NCBI GenBank assembly: GCA_046759385.1
Contig: JBHICC010000067.1
Span: forward strand, 1-10,750
Length of the DNA: 10,750 nucleotides
Origin: JBHICC01 sp046759385
GTDB taxonomy: Bacteria > Pseudomonadota > Gammaproteobacteria > Acidiferrobacterales > SPGG2
Reading direction: 5' to 3'
Part shown: one piece after another, positions 1-6,464 of the stretch
How positions within the stretch are numbered: position 1 is the stretch's first letter
Layout of the letters: each line of letters begins with the position of its first letter
The notes under the pieces: model-generated
What the model saw: the letters and a program-made list of their open reading frames with translations, nothing else
What the model was told of the DNA's origin: nothing
Database searches by the model: none
Program-made: the position numbers and the translations under genes

Positions 1-33
1 GAAAGTCAAAAGAACAATCCAGTTTAAATCTTT

Positions 34-63
34 CTTTGCGTCTTCGCGCCTTTGCGTTGAGTA
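34..63 (-). repeat. 30-bp intergenic repeat, copy 1 (8-bp units)
   Basis: Read on the minus strand, this stretch contains three 8-bp units in tandem: outer units ACGCAAAG and a middle unit GCGCGAAG, preceded by TACTCA. The same 30 bases occur at 10539-10568 on the plus strand with a single mismatch (29/30). The two copies are therefore inverted relative to each other. It lies just downstream of the fhs stop codon. Such low-complexity intergenic repeats seem familiar from environmental bacterial genomes, but no function is assigned here. The rest of 1-82 shows no gene. Confidence 0.8.
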
Positions 64-82
64 GTTTCCTCGCTACTAACGA

Positions 83-1756
83 CTAGAATAAACCAACGAT
101 ATTGCCGTCCTCGTCCAGATCGATCTGTTCGGCCGCGGGCCGCTTCGATAAACCCGGCATCGTCATGATGTCGCCACAGAGGGGCACGATAAACTCAGCG
201 CCCGCGGACACATATACATCGCGAACAGGAAGCGTAAACCCCGAGGGTGCGCCGCGTACTGCGGGATCCGCAGTGAATGAGTACTGCGTCTTGGCGACAC
301 AGATCGGAAACTCGCCATAGCCCGCATCCTCGAAGTTCTTAAGCTTCGCTCTTACGTTTGCGGCTGCCGTTACCTCGCCCGCACCATAAACGTTTGTCCC
401 CACCTTGTTGATCTTATCCCACAGACTCTCGTTGTCTTCGTAGGCAAGCTTAAGTGTCGGCGACGTACCTCCGATCATCTTCACAACCTCTTCGGCAAGC
501 TCGACTGCCCCTTCACCGCCCTTGGCCCAATGCTCCGCCAACACCACCTTGGCGCCGTGTTGCTCGACCTTTTCTCTCAGTAGCTTGACCTCGGCGTCGG
601 TGTCGTGCGTGAAGTGGTTGATAGCAACGATCACCGGCATACCGTAGACGTTCTGTATGTTGTCTATATGGCGCTCAAGGTTCGGTACGCCTTTCTCCAA
701 CGCTTCCAGGTTTTCCTTGTCGACCGCCTTCTTGTCGACGCCGCCGTGATACTTAAGCGCGCGTACGGTAGCAACTAGAACCACGGCCGAGGGACTTAAG
801 CCCGACTTACGACACTTAATATCGAAGAACTTCTCCGCGCCGAGATCAGCGCCGAAGCCTGCCTCGGTAACGACGTAGTCGCTAAGCTTGAGTGCAGTCC
901 GCGTGGCGATAATCGAGTTACAACCATGCGCAATGTTGCCAAAGGGGCCGCCGTGTATAAACACGGGGTTGTTTTCCAAGGTCTGGACCAGGTTGGGTTT
1001 TATCGCGTCTTTGAGCAGAACAGTCATCGAACCTTGGGCATTGAGGTCCTTCGCCGTCACGAACTCTCGCTTCATGTTGGAGCCGACGATGATATTGCCC
1101 AGCCGTCGCTTTAGATCTTGCTGCGAGCTCGACAGACAGAGGATCGCCATGACCTCGGAGGCGGTAACGATGTCGAAACCGTCCGAGCGCGGAAAGCCGT
1201 TAGTAACGCCGCCGAGCGCGATGACGATACTTCGCAGCGCGCGGTCGTTCAGGTCAACCACGCGCCGCCAATTGATTCGTCGTACATCGAGCTGATGGAG
1301 GTTGCCCTGGTGGATATGGTTATCGAGCATCGCCGCCAACAGGTTATGGGCAAGCGAAACGGCGTGAAAGTCGCCGGTAAAGTGGAGATTGATGTCCTCC
1401 ATGGGCACCACCTGCGCGTAACCGCCGCCGGCGGCACCGCCCTTAATCCCGAAGCAGGGGCCCAAGGACGGTTCGCGCAAGCACATGGTGGCGTTCTTGC
1501 CGATGCGGTTCAGGGCGTCGCCGAGACCGATCGTGGTTGTGGTTTTGCCCTCACCGGCCGGGGTAGGGGTAATCGCGGTGACGAGGATGAGCTTGCCGTC
1601 CTTTCGGTCGCTCAGGCTCTCAACGTAGTCGAGGTCCAGTTTTGCTTTATAGTGGCCAATGGGCTCGATATGTTCCTCGTCGATACCCAGTCGTTCTTTC
1701 GCCAATCCCGTTATTCTTTGCAGCTTAGCCTTACGGGCTATGTCGATGTCAGCCAT
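83..1756 (-). CDS. fhs: Formate-tetrahydrofolate ligase (10-formyl-THF synthetase)
   Basis: This cytoplasmic enzyme joins formate to tetrahydrofolate at the cost of ATP, giving 10-formyl-THF for one-carbon metabolism. The 557-residue product has the usual family length (about 555-560). The nucleotide-binding loop TPTPAGEGKTT is at residues 63-73, and the family signature with GIKGGAAGGGYAQV begins at 103 and runs on through NLHFTGD at 123-129. The full length is in frame with no interruption, so it should be active. The ATG at 1754-1756 is supported by AGGA at 1763-1766, six bases upstream. The gene is transcribed divergently from the CBS-domain gene, with a 205-bp control region between them. 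No other folate gene is nearby, so it appears to be a single-gene unit. Identification by family motifs is very secure. Confidence 0.97.
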   Translation of the reverse strand: MADIDIARKAKLQRITGLAKERLGIDEEHIEPIGHYKAKLDLDYVESLSDRKDGKLILVTAITPTPAGEGKTTTTIGLGDALNRIGKNATMCLREPSLGPCFGIKGGAAGGGYAQVVPMEDINLHFTGDFHAVSLAHNLLAAMLDNHIHQGNLHQLDVRRINWRRVVDLNDRALRSIVIALGGVTNGFPRSDGFDIVTASEVMAILCLSSSQQDLKRRLGNIIVGSNMKREFVTAKDLNAQGSMTVLLKDAIKPNLVQTLENNPVFIHGGPFGNIAHGCNSIIATRTALKLSDYVVTEAGFGADLGAEKFFDIKCRKSGLSPSAVVLVATVRALKYHGGVDKKAVDKENLEALEKGVPNLERHIDNIQNVYGMPVIVAINHFTHDTDAEVKLLREKVEQHGAKVVLAEHWAKGGEGAVELAEEVVKMIGGTSPTLKLAYEDNESLWDKINKVGTNVYGAGEVTAAANVRAKLKNFEDAGYGEFPICVAKTQYSFTADPAVRGAPSGFTLPVRDVYVSAGAEFIVPLCGDIMTMPGLSKRPAAEQIDLDEDGNIVGLF

Positions 1757-1804
1757 TTCTTATCCTGTCTCCCAAAAAACTACGCTTTCTCCCGCGCGAA
1801 AACG

Positions 1805-1840
1805 CACAAAATCTGGGATCCTAGATGAATTCGTTTTGTG
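1805..1840. repeat. Nested inverted repeat in the fhs leader
   Basis: CACAAAA at 1805-1811 is exactly complementary to TTTTGTG at 1834-1840. Inside this pair, 1812-1825 is a second near-palindrome (TCTGGGATCCTAGA, one G/T pair off perfect). The element overlaps the candidate fhs promoter. It could be an operator for a dimeric regulator or a hairpin in the leader; the sequence does not decide between these. No ZTP or THF riboswitch core was seen in the leader. Confidence 0.45.
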
Positions 1841-1846
1841 ACGCAA
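1818..1846 (-). promoter_or_regulatory. Candidate sigma70 promoter for fhs
   Basis: On the minus strand TTGCGT (1841-1846) and TAGGAT (1818-1823) are 17 bases apart, matching three and four of six consensus positions. The expected transcript start is near 1811, about 55 bases before the fhs ATG. The match is modest and based on inspection only. Confidence 0.3.
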
Positions 1847-1890
1847 TCAGCGCTCGCCTGTAAATGCTCACCCGTCCACAACCCAACCAG

Positions 1891-1919
1891 GTTACCCAGC
1901 GACTAGAATTACTTATTAT
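1891..1919 (+). promoter_or_regulatory. Candidate sigma70 promoter for the CBS-domain gene
   Basis: TATTAT at 1914-1919 matches the -10 consensus in five of six positions. GTTACC at 1891-1896, 17 bases upstream, is a weak -35 (three of six). Transcription would begin near 1926, about 36 bases before the ATG at 1962. A weak -35 would suit a regulated promoter, but the nearby Crp-type site falls on the predicted start rather than upstream. Confidence 0.35.
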
Positions 1920-1923
1920 TAGG

Positions 1924-1939
1924 TGTGACTTAGGTCACC
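1924..1939 (+). promoter_or_regulatory. Crp-type operator, TGTGA-N6-TCACC
   Basis: TGTGA (1924-1928), six bases, then TCACC (1935-1939) matches the E. coli CRP half-site consensus TGTGA-N6-TCACA in nine of ten defined positions. GTGAC and GTCAC are exact inverted arms around TTAG. The site is centred at 1931.5, in the fhs/CBS intergenic region, and overlaps the predicted transcript start of the CBS gene. If the promoter call is right, binding would repress it. A Crp family regulator with a compatible recognition helix is encoded at 5678-6373. Confidence 0.5.
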
Positions 1940-1961
1940 GTTTGCCATCCGGGGGTTCGCC

Positions 1962-2396
1962 ATGAAAACGGTACATGAACTGTTGCAGGTCAAGGGCCAG
2001 GCGTCTTGGCACGTTACACCGGATACTACCGTTTACAACGCACTCGAGCTCATGGCCGAAAAGGACGTCGGCGCGTTGCTAGTGCTAGATGCCGGTCGCC
2101 TGGTGGGGATCTTCTCCGAGCGCGACTATGCGAGAAAGGTGATCTTGAAAGGCAAAACTTCCAAGGAAACACCGGTGAAAGAAATCATGAGCGCTAAGGT
2201 CACTTGCGTTGCGCCCGATCGGTCTATCGAGGAATGCATGGCGTTAATGACGGACAAACGCATCCGCCATTTGCCTGTATTAGAAAACGACACCTTGATA
2301 GGCGTGATCTCGATCGGCGATGTCGTTAAGGAGATCATCTCGGAGCAGGAATTCGTTATCGAGCAGCTGGAGCACTACATTTCGGGTAGTCTCTAA
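1962..2396 (+). CDS. Stand-alone two-CBS-domain protein
   Basis: The 144-residue product consists of little but a tandem CBS pair (Bateman module): CBS1 at about residues 15-62 and CBS2 at about 74-126. Each ends in the S/T-x-x-D motif that usually binds the ribose/phosphate of adenosine ligands (S52-D55 and S117-D120). There is no membrane segment or attached enzyme domain. Proteins of this build generally sense AMP, ATP or related nucleotides and act on a partner; the partner cannot be named here. GGGGG at 1951-1955 lies six bases before the ATG. It is the only plus-strand gene, divergent from fhs and convergent with the two-component pair. A Crp-type site lies in its leader, suggesting control by carbon or energy state (inference). 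The family call is secure, the role unknown. Confidence 0.93.
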   Translation: MKTVHELLQVKGQASWHVTPDTTVYNALELMAEKDVGALLVLDAGRLVGIFSERDYARKVILKGKTSKETPVKEIMSAKVTCVAPDRSIEECMALMTDKRIRHLPVLENDTLIGVISIGDVVKEIISEQEFVIEQLEHYISGSL

Positions 2397-2448
2397 GGCC
2401 GGCTGCTCACCAACGGAAAGTAATCACGTATACGAGCGGCTTCGAAAT

Positions 2449-2473
2449 AAAAAAAGCCGGGGCGTGGCCCGGC
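2449..2473 (-). terminator. Rho-independent terminator of the kinase/regulator operon
   Basis: GCCGGG at 2456-2461 pairs with CCCGGC at 2468-2473 around a six-base loop, giving a GC-only stem. On the minus strand it is followed directly by seven T residues (A-tract at 2449-2455). It lies 72 bases after the response-regulator stop codon. On the plus strand no T-tract follows, so it is not an obvious terminator for the CBS gene. No separate plus-strand terminator was seen between 2397 and 2545. Confidence 0.88.
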
Positions 2474-2545
2474 CTAGTGGCCTGCCTACACAAACATCTT
2501 TAACTAAGGATCACCCCGACCAGCTTGCGCCAATCTTGCGCAGGG

Positions 2546-3181
2546 TTAAAGTGATGCCAAGCCCTCGCGAATAGCGTATTTCGTCAGCTCAGCCACACTA
2601 CGCAGATCCAGCTTATGCATGATTTGTCGACGGTGCGTTTCTATCGTCTTGACACTCACCTGCAACTGACGCGCGATTTCCGCCGTATTCTTTCCTGATG
2701 CCAGGAGCCGCAGTACTTCCGTTTCCCGCGTGGTCAACGGGGCCTCATCGGCGGGCGGCTCGCCGACCAACTCGTCGACAACAACCCCGGTGATTCCAAG
2801 CCCCAAGTACACCTCACCTTGCATCACCGTGCGGATCGCCAGCGCCAGTTCCTCGAAGGCCGAGTCCTTCAGAAGATAACCGCACGCCCCCGCAGCTAAC
2901 ATGCCTCGCACGAACCGTCGGTCCGAATGCATCGATAAGGCGATCACGCTTGCCTCGGGCGCGTCCGCGCGGATCTCGCGCGTCGCCTCGATACCGCTCA
3001 GATCGGGTAGGGCGATGTCCATAATCACTACATCGGGGCGCAGCGTCCTGGCGCCGTTCACTGCTTCACGCCCACTGTGCGCTTCTCCTACGATCTCGAT
3101 ATCGGGCTCACCTTGTAGCAAGCTGCGCAGGCCTTCGCGCAGAATCTTGTGATCATCAGCGATGAGAACGGTTATCGTCAT
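2546..3181 (-). CDS. NarL/FixJ-type response regulator (REC + LuxR HTH)
   Basis: This is a cytoplasmic DNA-binding regulator switched by phosphorylation. Residues 1-120 form the receiver domain, with acidic pair D9/D10, phosphoacceptor D55, S83 and K105 all in place. Residues about 148-195 form a LuxR-type helix-turn-helix (LTTRETEVLRLLASGKNTAEIA, then VSVKTIETH). The 211-residue length is typical. It starts one base after the TAG stop of the histidine kinase, with a GGGGCAGG purine-rich stretch in the end of the kinase gene as probable ribosome binding site. The two must be co-transcribed and translationally linked, so the kinase is the expected phosphodonor. The terminator at 2449-2473 closes the operon. 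Target genes cannot be told from the window. It is not assigned to a named ortholog such as NarL or UhpA. Confidence 0.95.
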   Translation of the reverse strand: MTITVLIADDHKILREGLRSLLQGEPDIEIVGEAHSGREAVNGARTLRPDVVIMDIALPDLSGIEATREIRADAPEASVIALSMHSDRRFVRGMLAAGACGYLLKDSAFEELALAIRTVMQGEVYLGLGITGVVVDELVGEPPADEAPLTTRETEVLRLLASGKNTAEIARQLQVSVKTIETHRRQIMHKLDLRSVAELTKYAIREGLASL

Positions 3182-3182
3182 G

Positions 3183-5576
3183 CTACGAGCCTGCCCCAGT
3201 TTCTAGCGGCACCGTCATCATAACCTGTGTGCCCTCACCACATACCGAATCGACGTTTAGGTCGCCACCGAGCAAGCCGAGCCGTTCGCGTATGCTGAAA
3301 AGGCCAAATCCGCCTCGCTCCACGGCTATTGTGCCTAGGGTCGACATGTCGAATCCCACACCGTTATCCTCGACCTGGATTACCATGCAGTCACCGTCTT
3401 GGCTGAGCGAAATTATCGCCTCCGTGGCGCGAGCGTGTTTACTGATATTCGTCAACAACTCCCGCACTGCCTGAAAGAGCACGACTTGAACGTCTCTATG
3501 CAGCGTTTTGGGTTGCCCATCATCCTCTACGCGGCAGCTGACACCGTGGTGCTCTTGCAGACGTTCGCCAAGCCATTCGATCGCCGGCTCAAACCCGAGT
3601 TCGTACAGGATAGGCGGGCTCAGTTCGAATACTAAGGATCGCGTATCACGAATGATTTGGCTGATGAGCGCCTGTATACCCTTTATCTTTCCTGGCTCAC
3701 AGCTTGATGCTAAGGATTCCTGCAGTGCACCCAGCTTAATCTTGGATAACCCGAGGTTTTGTACGATACGATCGTGTAGCTCGACGGCGATGCGCCGCCG
3801 CTCGCGCTCCTCAGCCAACGACATCTCGGACGCTAGCGTGCGAAGCTGGTTCTGGTATTCCCGAAGCATTGTTTCTGTGTGCTTGGCTTCCGTGATGTCC
3901 CGAGCACCCGAGACAATCCCCAACACAGACCCGCTTGCGTCAAAAAACGGGTCGTAGCGCACATCCAGGTAACGCCATCCCTGCCGCGGAAACTCCGTCC
4001 AGCGTTGGTAATGGACAGGCTGCCCCGACAAACATTGATCCAGGTTCGATTTAATCTGCGCCTCAAATGTCTTCTTATCAATCACGTCTGCAACGGATCG
4101 TCCGATGATGCTATCGATCGGCTTTCCGATCATCTCTGCATACGCAGAATTGACCATCTGGTAAGTCTGATGCCGGTCGATGAATGCCATGTGGTCACTG
4201 CTCGTTGAGACCATGCGTTCATATCTTCTAAGCGCTTCTTCGGACCGCACACGTTCCGACACATCGATCACGGTGTTTTGGATGGCCTGTTGGCCGTGCC
4301 AGTTAACCACCCGCACGAGGTTTTGGAGAATAACCGGCGAGCCGTCCTTGCGAAGCGCGTGATACTCATACTCGCTAGGCGCAGACCCGCCGCGAAGCCT
4401 TGCCTTGCGATAGCGCAGCAGCCGCTTACGCTCTTGCGGATTAATCAAAGACGCGATCGACCTTAAGGCAAGAATCTCTTCAGGCGATTCATATCCCAGG
4501 ATATCCGCGTACGCCTGATTGACGAACAGCGGTGTCCAATCACGATGAATAAGAATCCCTGCAATGGAGCCTTCGATCAGATTGCGAAAGTGTTCTTCGC
4601 TCTCGCGCAGGGCCACCTCCGCGCGCTTGCGCTCCGTGATGTCCTGGTATATCGCGAGAAAATAGTCGATTTGTCGGTCGGCACGACGCACGCATCGAAC
4701 TGCAAGGTTCAGATGAGCGACTGAACCGTCTTTACGGATGAACCGTTTGTCCAACGAATAGTTGTCAAGCTCACCGGCAAGTGCGCGGTTGTAGAGTTCC
4801 AGATTCGCTGCTAAATCATCTGGATGAGTGAGTTCACGCCATGTCTTCTGCAACAGTTCCTCGCGCGGATAACCGAGCAACTCGCAACCCCTGTCGTTGA
4901 CTTCGACCCATTGCTCGCCGAGCGAGGTAATCGCGACGCCAATGGATTGAAGCTCAAAGTAGTTGCGAAAGCGCTTTTCGCTTTGGTAGAGCGCTGTCTC
5001 GGCCCGCTGTCGTTGTAGCTCGGCACCGGCACGGGACGCGAAAATTCGCAGAATAGCTTCCCTCGGTAGATCACCGGGCATAACGTTGTCATGCATAAGC
5101 CCGAGATGACCTATGGGCTGGCGGTCATGATCGTACAAGGGGACGGCCAAGTAGCTCTCTATGCCTTTTTCCCGCAGCCAATGATCCTCGGGGAAGTGCC
5201 GATGAACATCGCACGCATAGTACGTCACGCCTTCAGCGAACACCTTTTCACAAGGTGTGCCGGCTAGCGGGTAGGTGAAGTTCTCACCGAAATCCGAGCG
5301 GTCCCACCAAGCAAGCGTGCGAACACGTTGATTATCGTCGGAGCATAATTCTGAGATAAAAGCAAACCGCACATGCAAGGCGCTCGCGAGATGCCGCACG
5401 AGCGCCCTGAAGAAATCCGCACCAATCGTCGGCGAGGTTCCTTCAACCAGTAAACGCAACGCCTCACCGGCCGCCCGAGAATCCTGCTCGCTCGGCGGCA
5501 GCGTGTGCACGATCGAGCGCTCTGGTGAAGTTCGCGGGGTAGACGCCAATTCCGCCTTCCGACGGGATTGCTTCAT
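3183..5576 (-). CDS. Cytoplasmic GAF-PAS-PAS-PAS sensor histidine kinase (HisKA_3 type)
   Basis: The 797-residue protein senses a signal and phosphorylates its partner response regulator. In order: a GAF-like domain (about 38-190), three PAS/PAC units (about 200-320, 325-445, 450-565), a HisKA_3 dimerisation domain with phosphoacceptor H601 in the ELHDRIVQNLG motif, and a HATPase domain with N-box asparagine N710, DNGVGF at 737-742 and GGFGL at 755-759. All catalytic motifs are present. No transmembrane segment or signal peptide is visible, so the input is probably intracellular. PAS ligands (haem, flavin, small molecules) cannot be predicted. There is no receiver domain; the regulator one base downstream fills that role. 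The ATG at 5576 has only a weak ribosome binding site. The family is that of NarX/DegS-type kinases, but the sensory part is unlike NarX. Confidence 0.94.
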   Translation of the reverse strand: MKQSRRKAELASTPRTSPERSIVHTLPPSEQDSRAAGEALRLLVEGTSPTIGADFFRALVRHLASALHVRFAFISELCSDDNQRVRTLAWWDRSDFGENFTYPLAGTPCEKVFAEGVTYYACDVHRHFPEDHWLREKGIESYLAVPLYDHDRQPIGHLGLMHDNVMPGDLPREAILRIFASRAGAELQRQRAETALYQSEKRFRNYFELQSIGVAITSLGEQWVEVNDRGCELLGYPREELLQKTWRELTHPDDLAANLELYNRALAGELDNYSLDKRFIRKDGSVAHLNLAVRCVRRADRQIDYFLAIYQDITERKRAEVALRESEEHFRNLIEGSIAGILIHRDWTPLFVNQAYADILGYESPEEILALRSIASLINPQERKRLLRYRKARLRGGSAPSEYEYHALRKDGSPVILQNLVRVVNWHGQQAIQNTVIDVSERVRSEEALRRYERMVSTSSDHMAFIDRHQTYQMVNSAYAEMIGKPIDSIIGRSVADVIDKKTFEAQIKSNLDQCLSGQPVHYQRWTEFPRQGWRYLDVRYDPFFDASGSVLGIVSGARDITEAKHTETMLREYQNQLRTLASEMSLAEERERRRIAVELHDRIVQNLGLSKIKLGALQESLASSCEPGKIKGIQALISQIIRDTRSLVFELSPPILYELGFEPAIEWLGERLQEHHGVSCRVEDDGQPKTLHRDVQVVLFQAVRELLTNISKHARATEAIISLSQDGDCMVIQVEDNGVGFDMSTLGTIAVERGGFGLFSIRERLGLLGGDLNVDSVCGEGTQVMMTVPLETGAGS

Positions 5577-5610
5577 TTAAGTGTTGCTCGTCGGCTGGTG
5601 TGTAGCAAAC

Positions 5611-5638
5611 AAGATACACCTTTGCCCGAATATATCAA
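5611..5638 (-). promoter_or_regulatory. Candidate sigma70 promoter for the kinase/regulator operon
   Basis: On the minus strand TTGATA (5633-5638, five of six) and TATCTT (5611-5616, four of six) are separated by 16 bases. Transcription would start near 5604, about 28 bases before the kinase ATG. This would let the two-component pair be expressed apart from the Crp-like gene upstream. Call made by eye. Confidence 0.4.
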
Positions 5639-5677
5639 AGGCGCGGGCGGTTCGCCCCGTATCGAGCAAGCCGTCAG

Positions 5678-6373
5678 CTAATGCCCAATGACCTCTTGCA
5701 CCATTTTTTCGAGCCGTGCGACATCGTTGATGATAAGCGCCCCACTTGCGCGCGTGATGAGGCCTGTTTCCATCAAGTTCGTGAGCTCGCGCGTTACCGC
5801 TTCACGGTGGGTACTGATGCGGCTGGCGATATCGGCGTGGGTTGGGGCGGGTGAAATCGAGGCGCTATTCTCACCTTGCCGGTGCTCGTAGGCAAGGCGC
5901 AGCAGCTCGGCGTGAATCCGGTTCTTCACTCCTAAAGTACTGAACTCAAACACGCGGTCCGAGAGGTATCGGATCAGCTGCGCCAACTCCTTTAGCAGCG
6001 CCTCGGCCACTTCAGGATGTCTACGCAGCGCTCGCCAGAACACATCGGCCGGCATGGAAACGATGATCGAGTCACTGAGCGCGACTACGGTAGCTGATCG
6101 AGGTTTGCCGTCGATGGCGGATAGATCGCCAAACATTTGGCCCGCGGTAATATCCCTAAAGCTCACTTGGCGCCGTGACTGTGAGTAAATTGTCGCGCGA
6201 ACCTTGCCGCTGACGATGAAATAGACGTCGGTTGACTCTTCCTGATGCGAAATGATCTGCTCATTCGCACCATGATGGCTACCCACACAACGGCTCGCTA
6301 ATTCATCACGCTCCTTGGCCGTCAAGGTGCGAAAGGCCTCGATACCTCTTAAGGTTTCTGCGGTAACGACCAT
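5678..6373 (-). CDS. Crp/Fnr family transcription regulator
   Basis: The 231-residue protein has an N-terminal cyclic-nucleotide-binding fold (about 8-125), a dimerisation helix (about 120-145) and a C-terminal winged helix-turn-helix (about 150-225). The recognition helix THREAVTRE holds R190, E191 and R195 with the spacing of CRP R180/E181/R185, which read TGTGA half-sites. The phosphate-binding cassette has G82, D83, R92 and S93; CRP has E72 where this has D83, and the C-helix T127 position is L137, with S138 kept. Ligand preference is therefore uncertain. The N-terminal iron-sulfur cysteines of Fnr are absent. The ATG at 6373 is chosen because the fold begins right after it; an in-frame extension to 6529 would overlap the neighbouring gene and a repeat. 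The ribosome binding site is weak. It may correspond in position to Pseudomonas vfr but is too divergent to name. Confidence 0.9.
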   Translation of the reverse strand: MVVTAETLRGIEAFRTLTAKERDELASRCVGSHHGANEQIISHQEESTDVYFIVSGKVRATIYSQSRRQVSFRDITAGQMFGDLSAIDGKPRSATVVALSDSIIVSMPADVFWRALRRHPEVAEALLKELAQLIRYLSDRVFEFSTLGVKNRIHAELLRLAYEHRQGENSASISPAPTHADIASRISTHREAVTRELTNLMETGLITRASGALIINDVARLEKMVQEVIGH

Positions 6374-6391
6374 GACCCGGAACGAGCGCGA

Positions 6392-6455
6392 AGTTGCGAG
6401 TGTGAAGTGGCAAGCAAAAGGATATCTTGCTCCTAGTGGCTTGTTACTTGCAACT
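6392..6455. repeat. 64-bp imperfect hairpin of mirror-image 7-bp units
   Basis: On the plus strand the left half consists of four 7-bp units each starting AG (for example AGTTGCG and AGTGGCA). The right half consists of five 7-bp units each ending CT (for example TGCTCCT and TGCAACT). The outer units pair almost fully (AGTTGCG with TGCAACT, one G-T), and the inner ones partly. The dyad lies near the GATATC at 6421. It fills most of the 91-bp gap between the DUF885 and regulator genes. It could fold in RNA or be a short mobile repeat. No T-tract makes it a standard terminator. Confidence 0.6.
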
Positions 6456-6464
6456 ATTTGGTTG

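Noticed and set aside
1757..1804. ZTP or THF riboswitch in the fhs leader
   Set aside because: Looked for because such riboswitches occur upstream of folate genes; the conserved ZTP core (CCGCCUGGGCA-like) is absent.
1118..1828. 236-codon plus-strand open frame
   Set aside because: It lies opposite fhs, whose motifs are unmistakable; the translated product has no recognisable domain and is a shadow of the GC-rich coding strand.
2437..2459. CGGCTT/AAGCCG hairpin as terminator for the CBS gene
   Set aside because: It shares bases with the stronger minus-strand terminator and has no T-tract on the plus strand.
5645..5657. Hairpin GGGCG-GTT-CGCCC after the regulator gene as a terminator
   Set aside because: The stem is only five pairs and no T-tract follows on the minus strand; at best a weak terminator.
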